Positions 21,658 through 34,500 of a stretch of DNA of 64,000 nucleotides are shown piece by piece; within the stretch, counting starts at the first letter, position 1, and the number at the start of each line of letters is the position of its first letter. The stretch is from NCBI RefSeq assembly GCF_000801105.2, contig NC_079517.1:6324001-6388000 (forward strand), in the 5' to 3' direction. The notes below the pieces were generated by a model. It was not told where the DNA came from, did no database searches, and was given only the letters and a program-made list of their open reading frames with translations. The translations under genes were made by a program, and so were the position numbers. This DNA is from Raphanus sativus. Taxonomy: Eukaryota > Streptophyta > Magnoliopsida > Brassicales > Brassicaceae.

Positions 21658-24441
21658 ATTTTTTTCTCTTCTGATTAACTAGTTGCTTAGGATAAGAGGA
21701 TGCTTTATAACACATTTGGGGCATGCATGTATATTTATGAGAGGAAGAAACATATCTTCTTCTTATAATATTATAATTTGATTCTTTAGGAATTGCTAAA
21801 ATAAAACCATCTAAGGGAAAATAAGGTAAAAATGGTAACAGATCAAACAAGGGGGAATGAAACCGAAGACTAATAGACTCAAAACAATGTATTAATTTGT
21901 ATTTATTGCATTGGAAAATGCTTACCGAATCTGAAGTTTTTTTTCAATAATGCCGCGTTTGGCAGTGTCTATCGTTAACACTAATGATGGCCCTAAGTTT
22001 CGAAGTATGCTTAATTTTGGGGTCAAATTTAGATCCGTTAGAAGAAGAATAACGCAAAATCTATGTAACCATGATCAGATTGGTTTCGTCTGTTATTCAA
22101 ATGTGGATTGGTTAAGCATGATTTTAAACCGAAATAAATTCCCAAAAGAAATCAAGCATGCACCAAGACAACATATGGCTTTGTTTCCAGGTCCACGCAA
22201 TATTCCAGAGAGCCAAAGCTTTGTTCATTTGTTTTCGTCTCAATAAGAGGGCTAGAGGAGTTCGCTAGTGCTATGAAGTAAAGGGGGCTACTTTAGTGTT
22301 AGCGTGATCAAACTTTAAATTATGGTACTAAATATCCTCCAAATGCACGGTGACTAGTTGGTGAGACTCTATAGTATTATAGTGGAAACTAGGGTTATTG
22401 GTAAGTGAATTTTCGTAAACATACAGGAAATAGCTTTCTATCTCTTTCTTTCACAAAAAATAAACCACCAAAATCTGTAGATTTCTTTTTTTGAAAAGAG
22501 TTTTGTGACATTTTCAAAAAAGAAAAAAGTGCTAGTCAAAATGACGGATTGGTTCTTGGTTATTGGTTATAGATTCTTGGATTTTTAAAATTTTATTAGA
22601 ATTTATTGTTATTGGTTTAAGAATTTTTAAAATCTAACTCAAGTCCCTTATTATTCAAAAAATAGTTATTACTGATTTTTTTAATTCTAACTAAATCTAA
22701 TGTTATTTGGGAGATAAATTTTATTCATTTTTACTCATAAGATTCAATTTTCAAAATATCATATGTATTCATATCAAATATCTATTGCACCTTAAATCAG
22801 ATTATATGTCCAAAAGTATAACTTATTACATTTTATGTACCTTTGCATTTTTGAATATATAATTATATTTATATTTTTTATCATTTTGAAAATATAATTA
22901 TATTTATAAATGTTAAAATTTGAAAATTAAAAAAAAAATTAAAATAGTTTCAAAAAACATTTTCAAATTTCAAAAAAAAATTGAAAAATTGAAAAAAACT
23001 TATAAAAAGTTCAAATTTCAAAACATATAATTTGAAACTATAAAAAAATATTTTTTTATTATTTATATATTTATAAAGCAAGTTTGTCTCTTTACTGAAA
23101 TCTCTTTTATTAATGAAAATCTAAACCAATCTAAAAAAGTTATGATCAAATTTTATAAGTCAATGTATATATATTTTCACAATCCACATAAATGTTAAAA
23201 TCTATCAATACTTAAAATTCTTAAACTTTACACAAATTCATCTTCCAATAACCCTCCCAAGATTTATATAGAGTTTGTTGATTGTATAAGTTGATAGATT
23301 TGTTAAATTTGAAAAGAGTAGTAGAGAGTTCTATATATTTTGAAAAATTAATAAAATAAGTTAGTAAATAATGATTTTAAAATCTGAGGGATATTATATA
23401 TATATATATAGTATTTTACAAATATTGTTTATGAGTTAAATGGTTAATAATACAACCTCAATAACACTAACTTTTATATATTTATACAATCATTAAAATC
23501 TAACATTTTTGAATAACAAAATATTTTGTATAAAAAAGTTTAAATCACCATATCAATAAAAAATTATTAAAAATGTAAGAATTTATAAACCAATAAGACT
23601 AGACTTTACAAATTATTAAAATCATTAAAAATTAATTCCCACCAACCCCCTATAGAGTAAAATAAACATTTTTATTATTATAAAAACAAATTCTTGCTCC
23701 ATCATTGCAGGTTCGAATTCCTTTCCTTCCTTTTTATTTCTTAAAATAAGAAAGATAATTAAATTATTATCAAGTTTATTTTATTTTATTTATTTATAAA
23801 ATATAATTTATTATATACACTTTTTAATATTTGGAAAATCTTAATTAACAAACACTTAATAATAAGTGTAAATATTGGCTCACAAAATCTTCATAAAATT
23901 AAATCTCATCTGATAGAAGATGAGAGTATACTTAATCTGAAATTTGAGGTAAAACTGTTTAATTTTAATAAATTTTTAGATTTTAAGTAAATTTTAAAAT
24001 TTGTTATGATTTGTTAAACCATTCTAGAATCTTAGTTAGAACCATAAAAATTGATACTTTTATTATTATAACTAAGAAACCCCACACAAACATTATAAAA
24101 ATACTTAAAACACTCTAAAATCTACAACTTAATGGATTTTAGAGTTTTTTTATGAATTGACAAGTTCAATAAAATTGAATTTTAGAACATTTTTAAAATT
24201 TCAGGTCTGAACAATAATGAATTTGTCATTTTAATACAAATGGGTTTTGAATTCCTAGTTCTATATGATTTTAAAAACTTTTCAGTGGCAAAGATTTGAT
24301 ATATAAAACCATATTATATTTAAATACCACAAATGGAGTTACAATTCAATTTAAACAACAAATGGAATTATTACATTTTCCACGTGATACAGACAAATTA
24401 ATTTTGTTTTTGATCTTCAAAATAATTACAAAAATAAATGT
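21658..24441. other. AT-rich intergenic region between exostosin and HHP1
   Basis: No credible gene. 22540-23650 is extremely AT-rich. Its two borders show weak inverted similarity (GGATTGGTTCTTGGTTATTGG on the left; the reverse complement of the right border reads GGGGGTTGGTGGGAATTAAT), so it may be an eroded DNA transposon. A 98-codon frame at 21950-22246 has no recognisable domain or splice context and is not called a gene. Confidence 0.4.
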
Positions 24442-26098
24442 TTAACAACCAACATGGTCACGCCAATCCAAGAACAAGAGAGCAGCTGCATAGTGAGACA
24501 AAGCACCCAACAAAACAAACACATGGAAGATCTGATGACTATGCCCCACACGATCAAACCATCCCGGTTTAAGCCTCTCAGGCACTCTCCCTACATAGAA
24601 CCCGGTCCCAACAAGATAAAACACTGCCATGCCCAGCTCGTACAAGAGCGTCACGTTCCTTTGCGGGTTTCCCCAGTTGACCACAAGCGCATGGATAGCT
24701 GGCACGATTCCGAAGAGCCCCATGGAGGCAAAGAGTAAAGCACGGAAACCTCGGTACTTGGGAGAGGAAAGTGATGGAGTGAAGAGTGTGATGATCGTGA
24801 AGATTCCCATAGAGGTGATGGCCGCAAGGTAGATGAAGTACCAACGAGGAGTGCACTGGAAGATGTAGTAGATTGGTGGGAAGAAAGATGTGATGATCAT
24901 GGCGGTGATACCAGCATAGTCTATGCGGAGGAGGAAGACGTTAACGTCATGGGAGTGGCAGCAGAAGAGGTGGCAAATGCTGCTCGAGAGTAGGCAGAAC
25001 ATTGAGCCCCCTAAGAAGACGAAGAATGGCCATCTTGCTGCATTCCCTGGATTCTTTGCATCCTATACAATCATCAACATTTGATAACACCATTAGCTTT
25101 CATTTAATCAGAAATACATTTTTATTTTATTTCTCGAAAGTGTTAATTAAAGCTGTATTTTATTATCAAACAACATGTTAGTTTATGTATCGATTTCTAA
25201 TATTTTCCGGAAGATCTTATATCACTGAGTTGAATTCTATAATCTAAGAACTACATTATGTTGACTTGCTTAAAATATACTTATAATATAAATTAATAAT
25301 TTGTAATGTGATAGTTTCATAGACGTTATCCTAATTTATCAATTCGATTTTACGTTGGTATTGGATTTCAAGAGAAAACATAACCGATATATTATATTCG
25401 TAATCACGTATCAAAACTAAAGAATAAGCACATTAGTGATAAATGCATTGGAAATTTTAATCAAAGCCAATTAGGTACGTATATCTATTGGCTATTGCTA
25501 CAAGATACATCACTGAATAATTCGAAAAATTAAAATAGTGGTTGCATACTGAGATCCAGTTAAAACATCTGGTTATATATATAGACATTGTTAAAAATTA
25601 AAGCACACTTACCACGGGGAAGAATTTATCGTGATGCATAATGTTGGCGACGGTTAGTCCCACAAATAAGATGAAACCAATTAAATGCCTGTCAAGACAA
25701 AACACACATTCACTTCATCAGAAACCAAACAATAACCAAACAAATAAAATTGAAAATGAAATAAATGTTGTTAAAACAGATAATACTAACGTCCAAACGT
25801 TGAGGGACTCATTGTGGAAACTGAAGACGCTGAAGAAAGCATCTCTGATAGACCATTCAGCTCTGTAATAATTCAATATATATTCGTTATCCTTCATGTA
25901 CTCCGGAAGCTCGCTAAACGACATTAGCTCTCCTCGTTTTCTTGTCTTTTGCGGTTTCTTCTTCTTCTTCTTCTTTATTTTCTTAGCACCGCTGCTTTCG
26001 TCTCCATCGTGATCATCTCCGGGAGCAATCTTGCTCTTGCACTTGCTGTTGCCGAATGACACCGTTTCTGGTTCTTCTTTCTGGTCATCTTGGTCCAT
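24442..26098 (-). CDS. HHP1: heptahelical transmembrane protein 1 (PAQR family)
   Basis: Three minus-strand exons: 25791-26098, 25613-25688 and 24442-25062, total 334 residues. The N-terminus is hydrophilic with an acidic stretch and a Lys-rich run (KKIKKKKKKK). ELPEYMKDNEYILNYYRAEW and FFSVFSFHNESLNVWTHLIG are the conserved entry of the PAQR (adiponectin-receptor-like) family. Seven hydrophobic segments follow, with the metal-site signatures SSSICHLFCCHS, LDYAGI-like RIDYAGI and GHSHQIFHVFVLLGALSHY. Arabidopsis HHP1 (At5g20270) is implicated in abscisic acid and osmotic responses. The exons show no defects. The Lys run is encoded by an AAG/AAA repeat and may vary in length. Confidence 0.95.
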
Positions 26099-27439
26099 AT
26101 ATGGACTCTAGTGACGATTATTCAAGAGAAGAATACTTGTTTTATATATGATTCAGAGATCAGTGGAAAAGAGAAGAGGGTGGAGAAGATCTGAGATATA
26201 GAGAAATATATATAAATGAAAAAGAAAATTTTTATCGAAATTATGTTAAAAATATTGAATTTAAGTTTTTATGGGTGAGAGGGAGAGAAGTAAGGAAGAT
26301 GGGAAATGCAAAGAGACAGCTACACCATTTAAAGAAGAAACTTAAGTACGCCGGTAGGAGTTGGTGTCTTGTTTTCATTTAGTTGTTAGTTAGGTTATCA
26401 ATAAATTCTTATTTTCATAAGTGTTCTGTCTTTCCCATTTTATAGTATTTTTTAAAAAGAAAAATATTTTTATTTTACATTATAAATAGAAATCTTTTGT
26501 TAGAGATGAAATTACATATTTTACAATACCCATCAATTAAACTGAACTCGACCCATTTAACAAAGAAATGATCAAAGAGTTTTCCCCGATTTGGGAAAAA
26601 AAAAGAAATCAATTATAAATAGAGAAGACCTGATTCGAAAAGTTCTGCATAGTTTACCTTGTTTTTTTGTTTAACATCAAAAAACTATTATATTACTCAA
26701 ATTTGAAGTAGTTTGGGTAATCAGACTGGAATATAACAACTAAAATAACAAAGAAATGAAAAGTACGAGCGGTCATAGCTAATGAATCAGCAAATACATT
26801 TTGATTCCTTGGAATATAGTGAATGATGAATTCCGTAATTTTTTATGAGTTTTAGTATTTTCTCTTGTTAATCAATATTTGATCATTTTGATCTTCTGAC
26901 AATCGTGTTTCAAATCATCTTCGTCCGTATATACTTAATTCAGATTAAAAATATTTTATGCTGGCTTTATATTCAACAATAAATTATTTGAGAGTTGTTT
27001 TTAAATAAATGTTAAATTTATTCAATCCAGAAACCGTTTTACATTATCATAGGATGTCTTTATCGGAGTATTGCAAAAGAATAAATAATTAAACAATCAT
27101 ATGAATTTTCCACACTCAAGGTCTTGTGGTAAACCAGAAACGTAGCCCTTCTTCATAGCGATTATCTCCCAATGGCCTCATAGAACTCAGATTATATGTG
27201 AATTAAGATTTCTGAAAGGTTTATTGTTCACCTGACTTTCTGTATTCGACTCTCTTAGAACATTCGAAACTAAACAAATAATCTGGAGAAATAAAATAAC
27301 ATCCAAACTATTATTTTAAAAGTACTTATTGAAAGTAATCAAATGATAACATGATACAACATAAGTAAATTTACTTTTCAATTGGCTGATAATAGGATAC
27401 AACATAAGTAAATTTACTTTTCAATTGTCTCGCCCTTTT
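26099..27439. other. intergenic DNA upstream of HHP1
   Basis: The first few hundred bases form the HHP1 promoter and leader. Beyond that AT-rich DNA with no gene. A 43-bp-offset tandem repeat (GATACAACATAAGTAAATTT-type unit at 27353 and 27396) lies at its right end. Confidence 0.45.
27353..27428. repeat. two-copy tandem repeat, 43-bp period
   Basis: The sequence beginning GATACAACATAAGTAAATTT and running about 32 bp is repeated exactly after 43 bp. Confidence 0.85.
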
Positions 27440-27516
27440 GTTAAGTAGTCGGCAACAAAATAATGATTAGAGGAACATACATGCAGCATTTTAGTTCTTG
27501 TTTTCTATAGTGTTCT

Positions 27517-27693
27517 TAAGAGCATCTCCAACCATACTTCATAATTTATTCCAAATTGAGAAATAAAGTTAAAAATGAAGTAGAAAATGGAGTAATGCTT
27601 TTATTTTTTGGTCATCACTCTATTTTCCACTCAATTTTCAATTCAATTTCTTAATTTGGAGTAAATTATAGAGTGTGGTTAGAGATGCTCTAA
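27517..27693. mobile_element. Tourist-like MITE (PIF/Harbinger type), 171 bp
   Basis: Element 27520-27690 with inverted termini GAGCATCTCCAACCA and TGGTTAGAGATGCTC, flanked by TAA on both sides (27517-27519 and 27691-27693). A three-base TAA/TTA duplication is the PIF/Harbinger signature. Non-coding. The duplicate locus near 29150 keeps an empty site (AATTAGAACAG where copy 1 has TAA-element-TAACTAGAACA). Confidence 0.85.
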
Positions 27694-28615
27694 CTAGAAC
27701 AAAAAAAACAGATGGAAGTTGTTGCAGAAACGATCCTATATTTTCTAATGGAAATTGTTGCAGCACGTTAATGTCATTTTCAGCTAGTTGCTACTAGAAT
27801 GGATCACTTTTAAATGCCTTTATAAAAGTTGGACCGAGACTTTAAAAAGTAGTAGATGAAAAACATTTAGATCATTTCCAATGTATTTTTATTTTATGTT
27901 TTCTGAAATAAAGAAATTCTGTTATATATTTCTAATCCATATATATATATAAGTATATATTAAATAGGTAAATATATTATAGAGGTAATATTTGCTCCAA
28001 AGTAAAGTATACATATAATATATATATATATATTTTTTTATAAACACACATTGGAACAAATATAATCTCTATAGTATAGTTTCTGTAATGTTTAAAATAT
28101 AGGATAAATTGGAAAAAACCTAATAAAGATATATTTGCTTTCAATGAATTTTAGTTCTCTAAAATATATATTTAATATATTCTTTTTTTATTTACAACTA
28201 ATAAACATTTATGAAACTTGAAAACTAATTCGTTTATTTTATTTTTTTACAAAATTTTATATGATCCTATTTAAACTACAGATTTACTTAAAGAATTAGT
28301 ATGTCAATAAAAATATGTGACTCTATTTTTATAAAAAAAAATATTTCTACAAGAAAAATTATCATAATTATAATTATTAAAAAACTTAAAAGTTAAAGGA
28401 CCGTTTTGAAAATAAAAATATGTCTCTATAATAGAAAATACCCTTTCTTTCTCTTAATATAGAAGAAAGATATAACAAGATATATTTTAGAAAGAAAAAT
28501 GAAAGTCGGTTGGAATATGTTTTTCCTATTATAATATTTAAAGTTGAATATAATAATGAGTTAGGGATGTTCATAAAAACTATAGAAAGAATTATAAATA
28601 TACTTATATGAAAGG

Positions 28616-28800
28616 AACTCGAGCATTGGCGAACCTAGGTTGCCCAAGATGGTAGCAAATGCCTCATAAAAAAATTGTTAAATACACCTAAATTTTAGTT
28701 ATTTAACTTTTAGGAAAATAACATTCTCTATCTATATTTTAAAAGTTTATATAGATTGTCCCCACCAAAATATAATCTTACATTCGCTACTGAACTCGAG
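28616..28800. mobile_element. small hAT-like MITE with perfect 8-bp target duplication
   Basis: Element 28624-28792 (169 bp) is flanked by AACTCGAG on both sides (28616-28623 and 28793-28800). Termini CATTGGCGAA and TTCGCTACTG form an imperfect inverted repeat beginning CA, similar to other hAT ends in this window. Non-coding. Confidence 0.82.
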
Positions 28801-30858
28801 TGTTGCTAAAAATGGACGAAAATATCTACACACAAGGAATTATGAACTTTCTTCACATATAGTTCATTTATATTGTGTGCTATTTATGTAGCTACCATTA
28901 TCTTGATGTACTATACTGTTAGACAATTTCCAAGTTCCAACACATTTTAAAGGAAAATAACATGATACTAATATTATTTTTAATACATTTTGTTATTTTT
29001 GAAAATAAAATATCTTTGAAATAAAGCTAAAATTACTGCAATGTAATCTTTTAAAATTACATTTATCTATATATTTTGGCAACAAAATAATGATTAGAAA
29101 AACATACATGTGCGCAGCAGGTTACTTCTTGCCTTATCTTTATAATACTATAATTAGAACAGAAAAAGAGAGCAAATGGAAGTTGTTGCAAAAATGATTC
29201 TACATTTTCTAATGAAAATTGTTGCAACAAGTGTTTAGTGTCATTTTCAGTAAATTGCTACTAGAATGGATCACCTTTTAAACGACTTAATAAAAATTGG
29301 AACATGACCTTCTAAAGTAGGTGACAAGTTTCTAGACATCGTTAATATATTTTTTTCTAAAATAAGGAAATTTTATTAATATGGTTATAAATGAAAGCAT
29401 TCCTCTATTATATAAATAAATGCGATTTGCTTTAATGTATGTCAAAAAAAGAATTCTTCAAGTTTTAAGAGAAATATAGAATGCTTTCATTATTATTTCT
29501 ATATAAGAGACAATTTTCGTAATAAATGAGGAAATTTATTTAAGCAAATATTGGAGTAAATTCAATTCATGTAATAAAATTCGTCTATTTTTAGAGAATT
29601 ATAGAAACAAAATAAAAATGATCTAATAGAGATGTATTTCTCTCTAATGGGTTCTTTGATATTTTCCTCTAAAATATTTTTATTTTTATTTTTGTTTACT
29701 ACTAATATATTTAATTTATGGAATATAAAAACTAACCCATTTATTTAATTTCTGCAACATTTCATAAAATTATGATACTCTTAAAACAAAAAAAATATTT
29801 AAAGGATTATAAAAAGGTGTAAAATTTTATATATTAAAAATATTCATTTTAAATATAACTATAAAAACTTAAGAGAAGAAATATTTTTCAAAATAAAAAG
29901 TACATTTATTTCTTTCACTAAACATATAAAATAGCAATACTTACTTTCAACAAAAAGAAATAGGGATGAATTGATGTAAATTTTTATCTATTAAAGATAA
30001 AATAGCAAAAAAAGAAGATAAAAATAGCAATGAGTTGAAAATGCTCTAAGAAACTAAAAATATCATAAAATAAAAATGATTTAAAGTTACTAAAAATTGT
30101 TATAATAGACGAATATGTCTAAATACAAGGAATCATAAACTTTGTAACATATAGTGTATTTACATTGCGTGCGTTTATCTAGATTCCAATTTCTTGCTGT
30201 AGCATATTATTTAAAAGAAAAAAATCATCTTTTTATATAAAACAAATGTTGTAACCTATATGTTTTTCAGATATACTTTTTTGTATGTCTCAGTAGCTCG
30301 GCATAAATACTGTTAAAAATCAAATGTTGTTTTATTATGTCTCGTGTTAACATTTAAATCACATCCTTAGTAAAAATAACATGATTTTAGACTATTTCTA
30401 ATTTATTATTTTATTTAAAATAAAGTAACTCCGGAATAGATTTAGAGTTAGATCCAATGAATTCTTTGAAAACATTTCGCTATACAGAATAAAAACAGAG
30501 CTATGCTATTTCTTCCTTAAATAGAAAATAAAAAAATATTAGTAAAAAAAAAAATATAGATTGGAAAACTTTTTAAACAACCTGTGAAAAAATCTCTCTT
30601 TCATTTTAGGTTTAAAATGATAATTTGTTGTTTCGATCAACTACGTCTCTGACTCTTATAACATAATCATCTAAAATCAAATAATAGTACTAGTCAACGA
30701 GTTACTCTTATACTTGTCAACAGGTTTTACCAAAAAAAAAAATACTAGTCAAGAGGCAAGGTGATTTATTGCTTATAATAATAGTCTTTGAAGATTCATA
30801 TTTGTTGAAGCCTTTTTCGGGAAAAGGAAAATTAACAACGAACGGCCAATCGGCCGTC

Positions 30859-31043
30859 TAAGACCATCTCCAACCATAGATATAGTATTAGAGATCAAAG
30901 TACTTTTGGATATAGTTCCAAAAAAAATCTAGATTTAGAGACAACTGTGAGTATTTTTCATGTTTTTGATTTTATTGAAACCTTATTAATTAGATGGATA
31001 CTCATTTAAAAGTGGGTTAGATACCCCTTTGAAGATGGTCTAA
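30859..31043. mobile_element. Tourist-like MITE, 179 bp
   Basis: Element 30862-31040 with termini GACCATCTCCAACCATAG and CCCCTTTGAAGATGGTC, flanked by TAA (30859-30861 and 31041-31043). Related to but not the same family as the element at 27520, given the different terminal base changes. It lies about 520 bp beyond the SPS1F stop codon. Confidence 0.82.
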
Positions 31044-31563
31044 GTTTCCCAAAAAAATTCACCCCTGAAGAACCCCTACAAAACCAAATCAGGTAGGCAT
31101 GCGTTGACTTGACTCTACGTACGTGCCTATATTATCACTGGAAAAACTCGATTTCATAAAATACTTATTAATATGTAGCTTGTCTTTGTTAAATATAGTT
31201 GAGAAGACAATGACAGCTTTTCAAAGACTAAGGTTTAATTTAGGATAACTGCCATTTGTTTGCCTAATGAAAAACTTGAAGGACTGTTTTTTATTTAAGT
31301 TTTCTGATAACATTTAAACACCGGAAGAATCTCTTCTTTTCTTTTTATTATTACAAAACATGTTGCACAAATTAAGTAGACCCAGTGGGTGTCAAAAAGA
31401 CAACCATATGAAGAGTTCGGTATTTCCGGCAGCTTATGTACGACCGTAGTTATAAAGAAACAAAAATAAACCAAACCATGCGGTCTATGAAACAGATAGT
31501 AGTTTGCATTTGGTACCACCAACCATAAACGATCGAAGATGTGTTGGGTCTTGTCTCAGAGTT
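31044..31563. other. SPS1F 3' flank
   Basis: Presumed 3' UTR of the minus-strand SPS1F gene followed by AT-rich DNA. No other feature. Confidence 0.45.
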
Positions 31564-34500
31564 TCAGTCTTCGAGAAGCTCTAGTTTCTTCAGGGCATCA
31601 CGAACATCCGAGTCCAAGCGTGCGTGAACCACGTTGTTGCTCTCTAAGGAGATCACATCAGTGAGTGGATAACTCCGGTTAGCGTGCAAGGCGTTGCTTG
31701 CGCTGCACGATACCCCTTCTAGAACAACGCTCTTGTGAAGTCCTCCCAGCAATCCTTCGTAATCCGTGTCGCCTGATTCTCCCACGAACACCACCATTTT
31801 CGCCATGTCAATGCCCCAACGAACGAACAAATACCTGGTTCACCAACCATATAACTCATTAGTAAGAAGCAATGCTCTCGAAATAGAAACCATAGTTGCT
31901 TACTTGTACCACAAGTTTAGTGTACTAACCTTAGGGCTTGTATACGAGAAGCCAGCACCGGGATCACGTTTATTCGAGTGCCGTTCTGACTATAAACGAC
32001 ATGGCAACGCAAGGCCTGGATCCTCAGCAGCTTCCGGAGCTCCCTAACTGGAGGCACCTGAGAATAAAAAAACCAAAATAAATATTCAAAAAAAAAAACC
32101 AAAATAAATTAAAGAACTTATAACACAGAGCTAAAGAAGATTCTTAATAATGGTAACGCCTGATTTAAACTTTACCGCTGCAGGTTTTTTTACTGCAAAG
32201 GTGTAACAGTAGTCGGTTGAAAGATGTTCAGCAAGAGTGACAATCTGCTCGTCGTTTTCAGATTTTTTCTCGTTAACAGAAGACGCCCAACGGATCAAAG
32301 TCTTCCTCAGCCCTTCACCACCCCAGCGATACTCCACGTGGGAGTGGTAGTAAAAGTCAACAACGAAAGGACCGTCTTCCGAGTTGACAGACGTGTAGTA
32401 AAGATCGCTCCCGCTGTTGCACACGAAAGCGTCGAAGTCATTAGGGTTCAAACCTCCTGACACCAAGAAAGATTGTATCTCAGAGATCGTTAGAGACGTT
32501 GACAGTATGAACCCAACGGTTCCTTCAGCTCTCTCCTTTTCAACTGCCTCTAGAATCCTTCTCGTAGCCTCTAGCGTGTCATTCTCCCCATCGAAATCAA
32601 GAGCAATCACGACGATAAACTTCCTTCTCCGAACCGCAGGGAACTTTCCAGAGTTAACCTCTGACTTCTCCAGTGATCCCATTTTGCGACTATCTTTGCC
32701 TTTGGACCAGTTCATAACCGCGGCTTCGATTTTGCTCTTCCTGTCCATGGAGGAGCTACCGTCTTGGTTCATGGAACCGTCGTTGTTGCCGCCACTTCCA
32801 CCGTCGAATGAGAACCTTAAGTTCAAAGATATGTCCTGAATATCTCTCAGGGAATCACTGGGTGACTCGGGTTCTGAATTATCACCGCCATCGTCGCTTT
32901 GCCATTGGGGGTGTCTTGGCTTGAAGCTGGTTATGCGAGATAGGTAAGTTTTGCAATGCTCTGGCCAGGAGAATTGGTGTATGTTCTTCAGCCCGTTTTG
33001 CCTACACTTTGCCCACAGCTGCTTATCGGCAACAAGCTTAAGAAGAGCTTCAGAAATAGATTGCTGATCATGGGGATCTATAAGGAGGCCATTGTCTAGA
33101 ACCTGGGAGAAAAAAATCAAGGTATATATTAGAACAAACAAACAAGAAGTTATTGTAATAGTCTTGAGCGTTTTTATCGTAAGGATACATACCCGGTGTA
33201 TATCTACAGGACCACCATTTTTTGTAGCAACCATTGGCAAACCATGGGCTGCAGCCTAGAAGGTTAAAAAAAAAACACACATTCTATTACAAGAATGAGT
33301 TATGAAACAACCACATTCGACCGTACAAGGAAAAAAAGATACCTCAATGAGAGTAAGTCCAAATGGTTCGATGAAAGCTGGATTGATGAAAACACCCTGC
33401 AAAGAATCATTGCACCAAAAAATAAATTTACTAAAGAGAAGAATCTAAAGAAGCATTCTAAGTAGTATTCAAGCCGTTGGAATCAAACATGTGAAAGTAT
33501 CATAATATACAGATCTTGAATTAAGTAAGCATGACATGGTTATACTGTATAATGAACTGCAAAGAGTACCTTAGACTTTGCAGCTAGGCGATATATGTCG
33601 GGAACATCTGACTGTTTGTGATGTTTAGGGTACGCAACTTGGCCGTAGAGATCATACTTGTCAATTAGCTTCAGAACAGAAAGGAGAACAGAAGAACTCG
33701 TGCTCGACATTTCATCAATCCCATCACGGTTACCCATAATGAGTGCCTGCAAAAACCAGATTTATGGAAGATGAGTAAAACAAAACTGGTGATCGAAACA
33801 GAACATCTAAACAAAAGTCACTGTACGATATTTACATACCAGGTTAGCAAGGTCTCTCAGTGGACGACATTCTCCAAATGCCTTCACTAACGTCGTGATG
33901 TTCTTTTTTGGGTCGGGCCTCGCAAGGGCAAGTATCATAGGCTTTCGGGAATTTGAAAAGAAACGCATTATCTGCATCACATGTAGGATTTGGAGGTTGA
34001 GTAAACGGCTTGACAGAAAGATAATGAGAAAAAATATGTTAATATCTTCTATTTGTTTCTCAGGTGAAGCAGACAAATGTGATGTAGATGCTATATTCAA
34101 GGAAGAACCTCAGCCCATATTGGTGGATCTCGAGAAGTTGGTTGCTCCTCATTCCCATCTGCATCTTCCATATCACCATCATGTGGGACAATATGATTGA
34201 ACTCCATCCCAGGTGGAATTTTCTGAAACAAAAATAAATAAACAGAAAACACTTTTGTGATGCTACAGAGATATGGAAACATTAGAGTATTAACTCTTAA
34301 CCAATAATCTACTTATGTAAAACTTAGAAGACATGCACAACAAGTTTAAACATAATCATTCATAGCCCAAAGACACTCTAACAGTAGTTTGTCACCAACC
34401 AAGACCTTGTTAGCACTAGAAGTATATATTTCAGTCTGTGTTGACCATTATTGAGTATCAAGAGAATAGCTAAGGTGTTTAGTAACTTACAACCATGCGA

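Larger units (their letters stand above)
27445..30240 (+). repeat. ancient local tandem duplication (two copies of ~1.2-1.5 kb)
   Basis: Copy 1 (about 27445-28990) and copy 2 (about 29075-30240) share blocks in the same order: GGCAACAAAATAATGATTAGA, GATGGAAGTTGTTGCA / AATGGAAGTTGTTGCA, TTTTCTAATG.AAATTGTTGCA, GTCATTTTCAG, TTGCTACTAGAATGGATCAC, and later ACAAGGAAT.AT.AACTTT followed by CATATAGT. Copy 1 contains a Tourist-like and a hAT-like MITE that copy 2 lacks, so those insertions followed the duplication. Non-coding. Confidence 0.7.

Noticed and set aside
21950..22246. 98-codon plus-strand frame between exostosin and HHP1
   Set aside because: No recognisable domain, promoter or splice context; surrounded by AT-rich non-coding DNA.
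22540..23650. Eroded palindromic DNA transposon
   Set aside because: Border similarity is weak, no target duplication could be defined, and extreme AT content makes chance matches likely; kept only as a remark.
31917..33240. Long minus-strand frames at 32131-33240 and 31917-32102 read through introns
   Set aside because: They are SPS1F exons extended into intron sequence; splice sites and the family sequence give the correct shorter exons.
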